From: Veillonellaceae bacterium
GTDB lineage: Bacteria; Bacillota; Negativicutes; Veillonellales; Dialisteraceae
Assembly: GCA_025992895.1 (NCBI GenBank)
Contig: DAJPGA010000001.1
Location: forward strand, 286,001 to 350,000
Direction of reading: 5' to 3'
DNA length: 64,000 bases
Shown here: piece after piece, positions 41,118 through 49,785 of the stretch
Position numbering within the stretch: the stretch's first letter is position 1
Layout: each line of letters starts with the position of its first letter
The notes under the pieces: generated by a model
Database searches by the model: none
The model's input: the letters and a program-made list of their open reading frames with translations, nothing else
Told to the model about the DNA's origin: nothing
Program-made: the position numbers and the translations under genes

Positions 41118-42419
41118 ATGAGAAAACATTACTGGAAATATAAATGCACAGCAGCACTGCTGATGCTCTGGTGCGCCGCCGGGACGCTCGCGCCGGCAGA
41201 GGGGGGAGATCTGATCGGACTTTCCTGGAAACCCGATTACGACGCCGTGCGCTACGAGGTGCAGATGAAAGACTCAGACGGCATGTTCTACGACAACCAG
41301 TTCGTTTACGCCAATTTCGTCCTCCTGGACAAGAAAGGACGCCTGGAACATCCCGAAAACGTCTCCTATCGCGTCCGCCCGATCGACTTCGACGGCAACC
41401 CGATCGGCGCCTTCACGCCATACATGCCGTTTGAAGACGGCGCCTTCAAGGACGACCGCGATGCGCCGTACCAGAAACCGGACAGAAGCGGGGAACAGGG
41501 CGGAGCCATGCTCTATCCCGTCTACTCCTTCGTCTGGATGCCCGGCGCCGCTTCCTATGAAGTCGAAGTGACCACACAGCCTCCGGAAAACCCGACAGGC
41601 ACCGATCCCTCCCTCTTCCGCCTCTGGAGTGCGAAGACTGAGCTGAGCGACCTCTATGACGCAAGACCGAGGACCGGCACCTACTACTGGCGCGTCCGCG
41701 GCATCGACGCCAAAGGGAAACCCGTCGGTGAATGGAGCGAAGCACAGAAACGCACCACCGATCCTGATGCAGGATGGGTCGTCGGCGTCTTTGGTGACAG
41801 CATCAGCCACGGCGGAGGACGTATGTCCTACAGCCCCAACGACCTCGAATACTCCTACGAGCACTACCTCGATTTCCCTGTCATCAATCTGTCCCAGAGC
41901 GGTGACACCAGCGAATCCATGCTTGAAAGATTTGATCGGGACGTCCTGCCCTTCCATGTGAAATATCTTCTCATCATGGGCGGCAGCAACAGCTTAAGAG
42001 GCGGCGTCCCTGCCGAAGACGTCATCGAGGACCTGAAAGCCATCCAGCAGAAATGCATCGACAACGGCATCACACCCATCCTCATGACCCTTCCGCCGAT
42101 CAACCCGGCCAGCATCAAGAAAACCTTTGACGAACCCACCGTAGACGACTGGCAGACACCCTTTGCCAAAGTCAACGCCTTCATCCGCACCCAGCCCCAC
42201 ATCGACATCGCCGCTGCCTTCCCCCTTGACCCGGGAATGACACCAGCCCTTGCCCTGGACGGTCTTCACGGAGACGTTGTCGCCAAACAAAGAATGGCCG
42301 CTGTCATCAACGAGCACATCCGGGACTTCGTCAAAGAACCCCTGGCCCTGCCCGAAGATGCGACAGAAGAAACCAAAGAAAACACCAATGCTGCAAAAAC
42401 CTCGCTACTGCCAGATTGA
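41118..42419 (+). CDS. Secreted SGNH/GDSL hydrolase, copy 2
   Basis: The 433-residue paralogue of the preceding gene has an N-terminal hydrophobic signal (about 10-27, TAALLMLWCAAGTLAPA). It has the same sandwich modules (SYRVRPIDFDGNPIG, TYYWRVRGIDAKGKPVG) and an SGNH domain with GDSISHGGG (S228), SQSGD (G262), block III GGSNS (N291 kept, the usual D replaced by S292) and DGLHGD (D381, H384). The catalytic Ser, Gly, Asn and His are all there, so activity is likely. GGGGGGA precedes the ATG. It is the second gene of a two-gene unit and is followed by a DnaA-box cluster. Confidence 0.9.
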   Translation: MRKHYWKYKCTAALLMLWCAAGTLAPAEGGDLIGLSWKPDYDAVRYEVQMKDSDGMFYDNQFVYANFVLLDKKGRLEHPENVSYRVRPIDFDGNPIGAFTPYMPFEDGAFKDDRDAPYQKPDRSGEQGGAMLYPVYSFVWMPGAASYEVEVTTQPPENPTGTDPSLFRLWSAKTELSDLYDARPRTGTYYWRVRGIDAKGKPVGEWSEAQKRTTDPDAGWVVGVFGDSISHGGGRMSYSPNDLEYSYEHYLDFPVINLSQSGDTSESMLERFDRDVLPFHVKYLLIMGGSNSLRGGVPAEDVIEDLKAIQQKCIDNGITPILMTLPPINPASIKKTFDEPTVDDWQTPFAKVNAFIRTQPHIDIAAAFPLDPGMTPALALDGLHGDVVAKQRMAAVINEHIRDFVKEPLALPEDATEETKENTNAAKTSLLPD

Positions 42420-42459
42420 CAGCACGAAAGAAAAAAGCGAAGAAATTCACCGGGATGAG

Positions 42460-42714
42460 TTATACACAAACTGTGGAAAACTTTGTGAATAAAAACAAGT
42501 GAATAAATACCTGTGAAAATGTGAAAACCTCGATAATATCGGAAAAACAGCAAATAAAATGATTCACACAGCCCCTTTTCACAACCTGTGAATACTGTGA
42601 AAAACTCTTGGGATAAATCACAAACCTCACGCAAAAATCCCTGTGCTGCCCCAAAAACACTGGGAGAACGAGACTTTTCAAACAAACCACCATATATATA
42701 CTTCCTGTGAATAA
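42460..42714. other. Cluster of DnaA-box-like sequences
   Basis: The AT-rich gap after the SGNH pair holds TTATACACA (42460-42468), TGTGGAAAA (42472-42480), TGTGAATAA (42484-42492), AGTGAATAA (42498-42506), TGTGAATAC (about 42587) and TGTGAATAA (42706-42714), plus several TGTGAAAA half-matches. Box types TTATTCACA and TTATTCACT are the same as those in oriC. No reading frame is credible here. Possible roles are DnaA titration or a second DnaA-controlled site. Confidence 0.6.
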
Positions 42715-42732
42715 AATCAACTATATATAGTA

Positions 42733-42772
42733 AGGACGCCAAAGGACAAACCATCCCAAGGCGTCTTTTTTT
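42733..42772 (+). terminator. Terminator between SGNH copy 2 and parS 5
   Basis: GACGCC (42735-42740) pairs with GGCGTC (42760-42765), followed by seven T. Confidence 0.75.
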
Positions 42773-42789
42773 GACAAAAACCAAGAAAA

Positions 42790-42805
42790 TGTTTCACGTG
42801 AAACA
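42790..42805. promoter_or_regulatory. parS: parS site 5
   Basis: A perfect TGTTTCACGTGAAACA, 76 bases after the DnaA-box cluster. Confidence 0.95.
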
Positions 42806-42884
42806 TTTCCCAAACCGCAGCAGCAGAAAAAATAGCGGAAAATCAAAAAGGCAACAGCAAGGATTTTGAAGGGGGCAGGGGGAA

Positions 42885-43265
42885 TTTACGAAAGGTTTCA
42901 AACAAATAAGAGCGGAGCTCTTCTCTTTATTCCGCGTGAAGCCTTCCCAGACGGGGAAGGTGCCCGAAAGGCGGATAGGGTTGATTCCCACGAGTGCGCG
43001 AGGTTGTATGGTTTTGAACTTAACCTTGCTATGGGAAGGGGAAGGTGTAAACGGAAACAGCATTTCCCACGAGCGAAGCGAGGTTTGGCTGTCCCCGTTA
43101 GGGGAAAGTGGCGCCGTTAGGCGACGAAAGGGGTTCATTCTCTAAAAAGGCGAAGCATCATTTTTTGTTTTAACTTGCCTTCCCAGACGGGGAAGGTGCC
43201 CGAAGGGCGGATAGGGTTGATTTCCTCGCAGCAGGGCTGCGGTTGTTTGGTTTTCACTCTCTATT
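42885..43265. repeat. Mosaic hairpin repeats, best-preserved chain
   Basis: In order: CAAACAAAT, AGAGC-GGA-GCTCT, CTTTATTCC linker, CCTTCCC-AGAC-GGGGAAGG, GCCC-GAAA-GGC, GGATAGGGTTGATT, CCTTGCTATGGGAAGGGGAAGG, GAGCGAAGCGAGG (43071-43083), GCTGTCCCC-GTTA-GGGG, GGCGCC-GTTA-GGCG, GAAAGGGGTTCATT. A second shorter chain with GCCC-GAA-GGGC follows (43185-43255). No gene is visible in 42773-43346. Confidence 0.8.
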
Positions 43266-43296
43266 CTCAAGTCCACATCCCTCCCCAAATCCCACG

Positions 43297-43331
43297 AAAA
43301 AACCGCCATGAAAATCTCACAGCGGTTTTTT
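43297..43331 (-). terminator. Terminator of the ZIP transporter gene
   Basis: AAAAAACCGC (43297-43306) pairs with GCGGTTTTTT (43322-43331). Confidence 0.85.
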
Positions 43332-43346
43332 ATTTGTATGCAGTTG

Positions 43347-44126
43347 TTATCCCAGTGCGACGTCGAGGGCCATCATGACCATGAAGCCTACGGCGAAGGA
43401 AAGGACTCCGATATCGGAGTGTTCACCTTCGGACATTTCCGGGATGAGCTCCTCTACGACGACGTAGATCATAGCGCCTGCGGCGAAGGAGAGGAAGTAA
43501 GGCATCATCGGGACAACCATGGCAGTAATTAAGATCGTCAGGGTGCCTCCGATCGGTTCTACGATGCCGGAGAGAACACCTCCCACGAAGGATTTCCAGC
43601 TGCCCATGCCGGCAGATTTCAGCGGCATGGAAATGATAGCGCCTTCAGGGAAGTTCTGGATCGCGATCCCGAGCGACAATGCCATGGCGGCCGCAGCAGT
43701 GATTCCTGCGTGTCCGGAAAGAAATCCTGCATAAACGACACCGACGGCCATGCCTTCAGGGATATTATGGAGAGTCACGGCCAGGACGAGCATCGTTGTC
43801 CTTTCCAGGTGGCTCTTCGGTCCTTCTGCCTTCTTCGCATTCATATGAAGATGCGGAATCACATGATCCAGCAGCAGAAGGAAAAGAATGCCGACGCCGA
43901 AACCGATCATCGCCGGAAGGAACGCCATTTTTCCAAGAGGCTCAGACTCTTCGATCGCAGGGATCAGAAGACTCCAGACAGATGCCGCCACCATCACGCC
44001 GGCCGCAAAACCCGTCAGCCCGCGCTGTACTGAGCGGTTCATCTCGCCGCGCATAAAGAACACACACGCAGCCCCCAGAGACGTCCCGAGGAAGGGGATA
44101 AACAATCCCCAAAATACATCAGACAT
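43347..44126 (-). CDS. ZIP-family divalent metal transporter
   Basis: The 259-residue protein has eight predicted membrane spans. ZIP hallmarks are TLHNIPEGMAVG in span 4 and IAIQNFPEGAIISMPL in span 5, whose His, Asn and Glu residues form the metal site. A histidine-containing cytoplasmic loop (HVIPHLHMNAKKAEGPKSH) lies between spans 3 and 4. It imports zinc, iron or manganese across the inner membrane (GufA/ZupT-like). AAGGAG precedes the ATG. A Fur-like operator lies just downstream of its -10, so metal repression is likely. Iron, zinc or manganese cannot be told apart from the protein alone. Confidence 0.93.
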   Translation of the reverse strand: MSDVFWGLFIPFLGTSLGAACVFFMRGEMNRSVQRGLTGFAAGVMVAASVWSLLIPAIEESEPLGKMAFLPAMIGFGVGILFLLLLDHVIPHLHMNAKKAEGPKSHLERTTMLVLAVTLHNIPEGMAVGVVYAGFLSGHAGITAAAAMALSLGIAIQNFPEGAIISMPLKSAGMGSWKSFVGGVLSGIVEPIGGTLTILITAMVVPMMPYFLSFAAGAMIYVVVEELIPEMSEGEHSDIGVLSFAVGFMVMMALDVALG

Positions 44127-44183
44127 AAAATTTCTCCTTATTCAGTTAGTTGGTAATCATCTTAATAAAGGAAGAACCTTTAT

Positions 44184-44198
44184 TGAAAATAATTATCA
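44184..44198 (-). promoter_or_regulatory. Fur-like box of the ZIP transporter
   Basis: On the minus strand TGATAAT-T-ATTTTCA matches the 7-1-7 Fur consensus TGATAATnATTATCA with one mismatch. It lies 6 to 20 bases downstream of the -10, where a bound repressor would block transcription. Confidence 0.65.
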
Positions 44199-44203
44199 CT
44201 TAT

Positions 44204-44232
44204 ACATTACTCCACGTTTCGATTCCTGTCAA
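44204..44232 (-). promoter_or_regulatory. Promoter of the ZIP transporter
   Basis: On the minus strand TTGACA (44227-44232), 17 bases, TAATGT (44204-44209). Confidence 0.65.
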
Positions 44233-44379
44233 TATATTACCACAAAGAGAGGGAGAGAGGAAAAAAGAGGTAGACAATGGGGGGCAGATGGTAGGGAAAG
44301 GGGAAACGGAAAAAACATCTCCAACTTCTTAGGACCTCTTCATAAGCGCAGAAGAAATCCTGCTAAGATTATGTTTTTT

Positions 44380-44830
44380 GCTTTCAATGGGGGAGGAAAA
44401 CCGTCCAACCAAGCTGCGCTTGTGGGAGATGAACCCCTTTCGGCGCAAAAAGGAAAGACTTTACTTAAACTGCACCCCTTTTGGCCATTATGAAAATTCT
44501 ACAATCATTTTTGTGATTTCACGTGCAATCATTGGTATAATGGCCACTTCCCCCGAAGGAGGCAGCTTCACAAGGAATAAAAGAAAGAGCTCAGCTCTTA
44601 TTTGTTTGAAACCTTATGTAACCCCATCCCTACTATACTCCTTCCCCTAACGGGGACAGCCTTTCCTGGTTGGCATGTTTTCCTTTTGCGCAGCAAATAA
44701 GTGGTGTTGACCTTCCCAGACGGGGAAGGAGGGCCACGAAGTGGCGGTTAGGGTTAATTACCACGAGCTGTAGCTCGGTCGTCCGGTGTTCCCTCAGCCG
44801 TTAGGCTGGTTGTCTGGTTTTAAACTCTCC
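44380..44830. repeat. Mosaic hairpin repeat elements
   Basis: The stretch includes AAGAGCT-CAG-CTCTT, a 70-base block (about 44697-44765) almost identical to 49331-49405 with GCCAC-GAA-GTGGC, CGAGCT-GT-AGCTCG (44764-44777) and CAGCC-GTTA-GGCTG (44795-44808). The rest of 44233-45120 is AT-rich without a gene. Confidence 0.75.
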
Positions 44831-45126
44831 CCCTAGTTTTCCCGCTTTTAATCTCTCTCCCTAGTTTTTCCACTTCTAGAATACTTTTCCAAGAGGGCAG
44901 CTTTCTCTATTTTGCTCCTCAAAACATTAAACCAATCTTAGTATTTACGCCTTATATTAACGAATGATTAGTTAGAAATCTATGCAAAATCCTTGGTTTT
45001 ATCGATGTTTTCGCACTTTTTGCACAAGGGTGGTTTGAACGTTAATTTTAGGGGTATTTTGGATAAAATGTGCTGAAATTTTCAAGGGGTTATCCATTAG
45101 AAAATGATTAAACTTTCAAATAACGC

Positions 45127-45155
45127 TTGCATATGGGTTCGCTGGGACTTATAAT
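45127..45155 (+). promoter_or_regulatory. Promoter of glycine riboswitch 1
   Basis: TTGCAT (45127-45132), 17 bases, TATAAT (45150-45155). Confidence 0.75.
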
Positions 45156-45177
45156 GCAAACATCAAATTCATATTGG

Positions 45178-45350
45178 TGGATGATGCAAGTGGGAGAAAG
45201 CCGTATGGCTTACCGAAGGAGTAACACTCTCAGGTGTCTCGAAAGAGACGGTACCGGTTGCGGACACACTCTGGAGAGTCTCACAAATGAGCGCCGAAGG
45301 TGTAAGGATCGCAAGGTCCCAATCTCTCAGGCAAAAGGACAGAGCATAAA
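45178..45350 (+). promoter_or_regulatory. Tandem glycine riboswitch 1
   Basis: Two aptamers of the gcvT class: the first with ACCGAAGGAGTAACACTCTC and AGGTGTC, then CTCTGGAGAG, the second with GCCGAAGGTGTAAGG and the hallmark CTCTCAGGCAAAAGGACAGA. A terminator hairpin (45396-45435) between it and the first AGCS gene is the likely expression platform. Confidence 0.92.
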
Positions 45351-45393
45351 GAAACGTTCTTACGATTTTTTCGTACTCGTTTTAGGATAGACA

Positions 45394-45436
45394 ATGCCGG
45401 CTTCCAGAGTTTTATATTTTGGATGCCGGCTTTTTG
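45394..45436 (+). terminator. Riboswitch 1 terminator (expression platform)
   Basis: GCCGGC (45396-45401) pairs with GCCGGC (45425-45430), followed by TTTTT. Confidence 0.8.
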
Positions 45437-45463
45437 CATATTTCTATTTCGAGGAGGACGAAC

Positions 45464-46885
45464 ATGGATTTGAATTACATGAATTGGCTGAATGCAGCCG
45501 ACAGTTTTATCTGGGGACCACCGCTTCTGGTTCTTTTGGTGGGAACCGGGATTCTGCTGACATTCCGCTTGAAGCTTCTGCAGGTTTTCAAGCTTCCCAA
45601 GGCTTTGAAATTAATTTTCAAGGCACAGAACGCAGGCAGCGGGGACATTGATTCTTTCAAGGCTCTCTGCACAGCGCTTTCCGCAACGGTAGGCACCGGC
45701 AATATCGTCGGCGTAGCTACTGCGATCGCAGCTGGCGGCCCTGGCGCTATTTTCTGGATGTGGATGGCTGCTTTCTTCGGAATGGCAACCAAGTATGCGG
45801 AAGGTCTTCTGGCCGTGAAATACCGCGAAGTCGATTCCAAAGGCGAAATCGCCGGCGGCCCGATGTTCTACATCAAGAACGGCATGGGTGAGAAGTACAA
45901 ATGGCTTGGAACTCTCTTTGCTCTCTTCGGCGTACTCGTCGCATACTTCGGTATCGGTACATTCGCTCAGGTCAATTCCATCGTAGAAATCACCCAGATG
46001 ACGGTCGGTGTTTCACCGACATGGACCGCCATCATCCTGACCATCCTGGTCGCAGCTATCACTCTCGGCGGACTCCAGTCCATCGCGAATGCCGCATCCA
46101 AGATCGTTCCGGCTATGGCAGTGATTTACTTCGTTTCCACCGTCGGCGTCCTTGTTTACTTCGCTGATCAGATCCCGATGGCTATTGAGACCATCATTTC
46201 CAGTGCATTCACCGGCACAGCAGCAGCCGGCGGCTTCGCAGGAGCAGGCGTGATGCTTGCCATGAGAAGCGGTATTGCCAGAGGCGTATTCTCCAACGAA
46301 TCCGGCCTTGGTTCCGCTCCGATCGTAGCCGCAGCCGCTAAGACAAAATGGCCGGCAGAACAGGGTCTCATTTCCATGACAGGTACCTTCATCGATACCA
46401 TCATCATCTGCACCCTGACCGGTCTTACCATCGTCGTATCCGGCGAATGGCTGAACGGCCTCAACGGCGCAGCACTCACCAATGCAGCTTTCCAGGATGC
46501 CTATCCGGCAGTTGGCGGCTACATGCTGATGGTCGGACTTGTCCTCTTCGCCTTCACCACCATCCTCGGATGGAACTACTACGGCGAACGCTGCATGATC
46601 TACCTCTGCGGCACCAAGGGCATCCTTCCTTACCGTATTATATTCATCGCGCTTGTCGCAAGCGGCGCGTTCCTTAAATTAGAAGCCATCTGGGTTCTGG
46701 CGGATATCGTCAACGGACTCATGGCTATCCCGAACCTCATCGCTCTTCTGGCCCTTTCCGGAGTCGTCGTCAGAGAAACCGAAAAATACTTCGATCATCT
46801 GAAGACCGGCAAGGATTACGAAGAATACGAAGACCTCGATCCATCCCTGGCAAGCACGAAAGCTCAGCCAGAAGTGGAAGAGTAA
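45464..46885 (+). CDS. Sodium:alanine/glycine symporter (AGCS family), copy 1
   Basis: The start is ATG 45464 (GAGGAGG upstream), giving 473 residues with about ten or eleven membrane spans. AGCS signature regions are ATVGTGNIVGVATAIAAGGP GAIFWMWM (split), NESGLGSAPIVAAAAKTKW and MTGTFIDTIIICTLTGL. It takes up glycine or alanine with sodium at the inner membrane. Within the group of four it is closest to copy 4 (KALKLIF, SGIARGxFSNESGL, GWNYYGERC shared), so two subtypes exist here. The glycine riboswitch in front indicates that glycine is the physiological signal and probably a substrate. Confidence 0.95.
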   Translation: MDLNYMNWLNAADSFIWGPPLLVLLVGTGILLTFRLKLLQVFKLPKALKLIFKAQNAGSGDIDSFKALCTALSATVGTGNIVGVATAIAAGGPGAIFWMWMAAFFGMATKYAEGLLAVKYREVDSKGEIAGGPMFYIKNGMGEKYKWLGTLFALFGVLVAYFGIGTFAQVNSIVEITQMTVGVSPTWTAIILTILVAAITLGGLQSIANAASKIVPAMAVIYFVSTVGVLVYFADQIPMAIETIISSAFTGTAAAGGFAGAGVMLAMRSGIARGVFSNESGLGSAPIVAAAAKTKWPAEQGLISMTGTFIDTIIICTLTGLTIVVSGEWLNGLNGAALTNAAFQDAYPAVGGYMLMVGLVLFAFTTILGWNYYGERCMIYLCGTKGILPYRIIFIALVASGAFLKLEAIWVLADIVNGLMAIPNLIALLALSGVVVRETEKYFDHLKTGKDYEEYEDLDPSLASTKAQPEVEE

Positions 46886-47000
46886 GAAGGTTCATATCTG
46901 CCTGACGAGAAGGTTTCCCCATTTTCCCTTCCGCCGGGCAGTATGATACAAGGCCTGGGACAGGGCCTGCGCATCCATCCATCTTCGGAATCGCAGTCCC

Positions 47001-47056
47001 GGGCCGCCGGGAGAGAAACCCAGAACTCTCTCCCGGGTGGGGGCCCTGCCTTTTAA
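47001..47056 (+). terminator. Terminator after AGCS copy 1
   Basis: GGGCC pairs with GGCCC around an inner CCGGGAGAG / CTCTCCCGG stem, followed by TTTT. Confidence 0.75.
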
Positions 47057-47159
47057 AAAAGGGAAATCCATCAATCCTCTTGTATACTTCAGGCCAAGTG
47101 CCTTTGTATATGCCGCAAATGCCCGGCAGGCTCATAGAGCCAAAGCGCATACATATCTG

Positions 47160-47341
47160 TGGATGATGTACACTGAAAAATGACATGAAAATGTCTGCCG
47201 AAGGAGTAACACTATCAGGCGTTCAGTAGAACACGAAACTGTGTACGGACACATCTCTGGAGAGCTCCGCTGAAACGATGCGGACGCCGAAGGTGCTAAG
47301 GGATCACCGATCCCGAATCTCTCAGGCAAAAGGACAGGGCT
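47160..47341 (+). promoter_or_regulatory. Tandem glycine riboswitch 2
   Basis: TGCCGAAGGAGTAACACTAT and CAGGCGTTC form aptamer 1. CTCTGGAGAG links to aptamer 2 with ACGCCGAAGGTGC and CTCTCAGGCAAAAGGACAGG. It lies in front of AGCS copy 2. The rest of 46886-47510 holds two terminators and no gene. Confidence 0.92.
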
Positions 47342-47388
47342 GGCAGCAGGGTAACACCCGGCTATGCATGGATGCATACATACATAGG

Positions 47389-47441
47389 ACCGCCAGCCTT
47401 TAGATTCCGGTTTTTCCGGAGCCTGAACGCGGCGGTTTTTT
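47389..47441 (+). terminator. Riboswitch 2 terminator (expression platform)
   Basis: ACCGCC (47389-47394) pairs with GGCGGT (47431-47436), with an inner TCCGG-TTTTT-CCGGA hairpin, then TTTTTT. Confidence 0.85.
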
Positions 47442-47510
47442 GCTTTCCCTGTTGTTGGAAAAGGAGTAATTACTTTGTAACCAGTAATGAAAAGGTAGGG
47501 GGATTTTATC

Positions 47511-48959
47511 ATGGACATGGCTTCTGTAAATTCAATCGTCAGCCAAATTGACAGCATAGTTTGGGGCCCGCTGATGCTCTTGCTTCTCGTCGGGACCGGT
47601 GTTTATCTGACCTGTACGGTACACTTCCGTACCTGGAGAAATCTCCCATACGCACTTCACAGCGTGCTTTCCAAAGAAGCCCGCCAGAAGAAGGGGACGG
47701 GTGACGTTTCCCCGTTCTCCGCACTTTGCACAGCCCTGGCTGCTACCATCGGCACAGGCAATATCGTAGGCGTTGCGACCGCTATGTTTGCAGGCGGCCC
47801 CGGCGCACTTGTATGGATGTGGATCTCCGCATGCTTCGGCCTCACATCCAAATTCTCTGAATGCATGCTCGCTATCAAGTACCGCGAAGTGAACGCAAGG
47901 GGCGAAATGAAAGGCGGCCCGATGTTCACCATGAAAAATGGCTTCAAGAATAAGAAACTCGGCAGCATCATGGGCTTCCTCTTCGCACTCTTTGCCGTCA
48001 TCGCCTCCTTCGGCATCGGCAACATGACTCAGGCGAACTCCATCTCCGGCGCCGTGAACTCCACATTCGGCGTATCCACGGAAATGACCGGCATAGTCTT
48101 GACCGTCATGGCCCTTGCCATCATCGTCGGCGGCATCAAGACCATTTCCAAAGTCTCCTCCGTCGTCGTACCGGGCATGGCCGTCTTCTACGTCATTGCC
48201 GGCGTGGCATGCATTATCGTCAACATTGAAAACATTCCACACGGACTTTACCTCATCCTCATGATGGCATTCGACCCGCAGGCAGTCGGCGGCGGCGTCC
48301 TGGGCGGCATCACCGTCTCCGTCATGAACGCTATGCGCTACGGCGTAGCCAGAGGCTGCTTCTCCAACGAAGCAGGCATGGGCTCGGCAGCCATCACAGC
48401 TGCTGCAGCTACCACCGATGATCCTGTCCGTCAGGCTTACATCAATATGACAGGTACATTCTGGGATACGATCGTTGTCTGCACCATTACTGGCCTTACC
48501 ATCGCCTCCTCCGGCGTCCTCGGCACAAACGGAGCTGACGGCACACCCCTTCAGGGAATCGAACTCACCATCGCCGCATTCTCCTCGAACATCGGCGTCG
48601 TAGGCGCATACATCGTCTCCATCGGCATCATCCTCTTCGCATTCTCCACCATCCTCGGATGGGAATACCACGGCGAAAAAGCATGGGAATACCTCTTCGG
48701 CACCCATAAATACAACATGATCTACCGCGTTGTATTCTCCCTGGTCGTTTACATCGGAGCCACCCAGACCCTCGACCTCGTCTGGAACCTCTCCGACATC
48801 GCAAACGCCCTCATGGCCATCCCGAACCTCATCTCCATGCTCATCCTCGCGCCAGTCGTCAAAGAAGAAGTATTCCGCTTCCAGGCCGTCATCGAACGCG
48901 AAAAAGCAGAAAAAGCAGCTGCCAAAGAAGCAGCCGTCGAAGAAAGAGCCGGCATCTGA
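47511..48959 (+). CDS. Sodium:alanine/glycine symporter (AGCS family), copy 2
   Basis: The 482-residue multi-span membrane protein has the same family signatures (GTGNIVGVATAMFAGGPGAL, NEAGMGSAAITAAAATTD, MTGTFWDTIVVCTITGL). It belongs with copy 3 in a second subtype, with shared RTWRNLPYAL, a GDVSPFSALCTALAATIGTG block and an alanine- and glutamate-rich C-terminal tail. Substrate is glycine or alanine with sodium. GGGGG precedes the ATG. Confidence 0.95.
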   Translation: MDMASVNSIVSQIDSIVWGPLMLLLLVGTGVYLTCTVHFRTWRNLPYALHSVLSKEARQKKGTGDVSPFSALCTALAATIGTGNIVGVATAMFAGGPGALVWMWISACFGLTSKFSECMLAIKYREVNARGEMKGGPMFTMKNGFKNKKLGSIMGFLFALFAVIASFGIGNMTQANSISGAVNSTFGVSTEMTGIVLTVMALAIIVGGIKTISKVSSVVVPGMAVFYVIAGVACIIVNIENIPHGLYLILMMAFDPQAVGGGVLGGITVSVMNAMRYGVARGCFSNEAGMGSAAITAAAATTDDPVRQAYINMTGTFWDTIVVCTITGLTIASSGVLGTNGADGTPLQGIELTIAAFSSNIGVVGAYIVSIGIILFAFSTILGWEYHGEKAWEYLFGTHKYNMIYRVVFSLVVYIGATQTLDLVWNLSDIANALMAIPNLISMLILAPVVKEEVFRFQAVIEREKAEKAAAKEAAVEERAGI

Positions 48960-49019
48960 TCAGGCTCAAAAAGGCAAGATTAAAGAAATCTCCCTTACAG
49001 GAAATAAAGGAAATACAGC

Positions 49020-49052
49020 AAAACCCCGCCCGATGCATAGGACGGGGTTTTC
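49020..49052 (+). terminator. Terminator after AGCS copy 2
   Basis: AAAACCCCG pairs with CGGGGTTTT around a GATGCATA-containing loop. Confidence 0.85.
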
Positions 49053-49059
49053 TGGCGGG

Positions 49060-49440
49060 GAGGATGGGGGAAGAATGCCTTTAACCTTGCTCTGGAAGAG
49101 AAGGTGCGCCGTATACCAGTGGAAATCAGCGGTAGCAACACAAATGTCTCATAAGTTAGTGTACGGGGCGGATGAGTTGCATTTCGTCGAGCGAAGCGAG
49201 GTTTGCTTGTTTTCCACGAGCATCGCGAGGTTTAGCTGTCCCCGTAAGGGGAAAGTGGCGCGCATGCGCCGAAAGGGGTTCATTACCACGAGCGAAGCGA
49301 GGTTGTATGGTTTTCTCTTTTCCCTTTGCGAAGCAAGTAAGTGGTGTTGACCTTCCCAGACGGGGAAGGAGGGCCACGAAGTGGCGGTTAGGGTTGATTA
49401 CCACGCAGCAAAGCTGCGGTTGTCCGGTTTTAATCCTCCT
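49060..49440. repeat. Mosaic hairpin repeat elements
   Basis: CCTTGCTCT-GGA-AGAGAAGG (49085-49104), GCGAAGCGAGG, GCTGTCCCC-GTAA-GGGG with GGCGC-GCAT-GCGCC, the 49331-49405 block shared with 44697-44765, and CGCAGC-AAA-GCTGCG (49404-49418). The rest of 49440-49750 is AT-rich without a gene. Confidence 0.78.
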
Positions 49441-49757
49441 TTCTATATATAAATAACATATATATAAGGAAGGTACCCTGCGCTCTTAATCATTCCTCTT
49501 TCAAATCTTGCTTTTGACCATGATCATATTCTGCGCCTTTAATCTTTTATCTTTTTTTCCCGTTTCCTTCCTGTTTCAAAATTACATAGATATTTTCTAT
49601 CAAAAAACACAGTACATCCATTTCCATCTATCCCGAAAACTAGTTCTTTATACCCTCTGTATATGCGATATACAGTATGCGGGCGGCGGTTTTCATGTAT
49701 GCGGAATTTAGAAAAATACATAGTATCAATATATAAAAAATATATATGAAAAAGTAC

Positions 49758-49785
49758 TTGCTTTTTGAAAAAATGCGTGTATAAT
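49758..49785 (+). promoter_or_regulatory. Promoter of glycine riboswitch 3
   Basis: TTGCTT (49758-49763), 16 bases, TATAAT (49780-49785). Confidence 0.7.

Noticed and set aside
42885..43145. Small proteins encoded by the repeat elements (frames of 60-85 residues)
   Set aside because: The frames differ between copies and have no ribosome sites. The conserved property is pairing, not protein.
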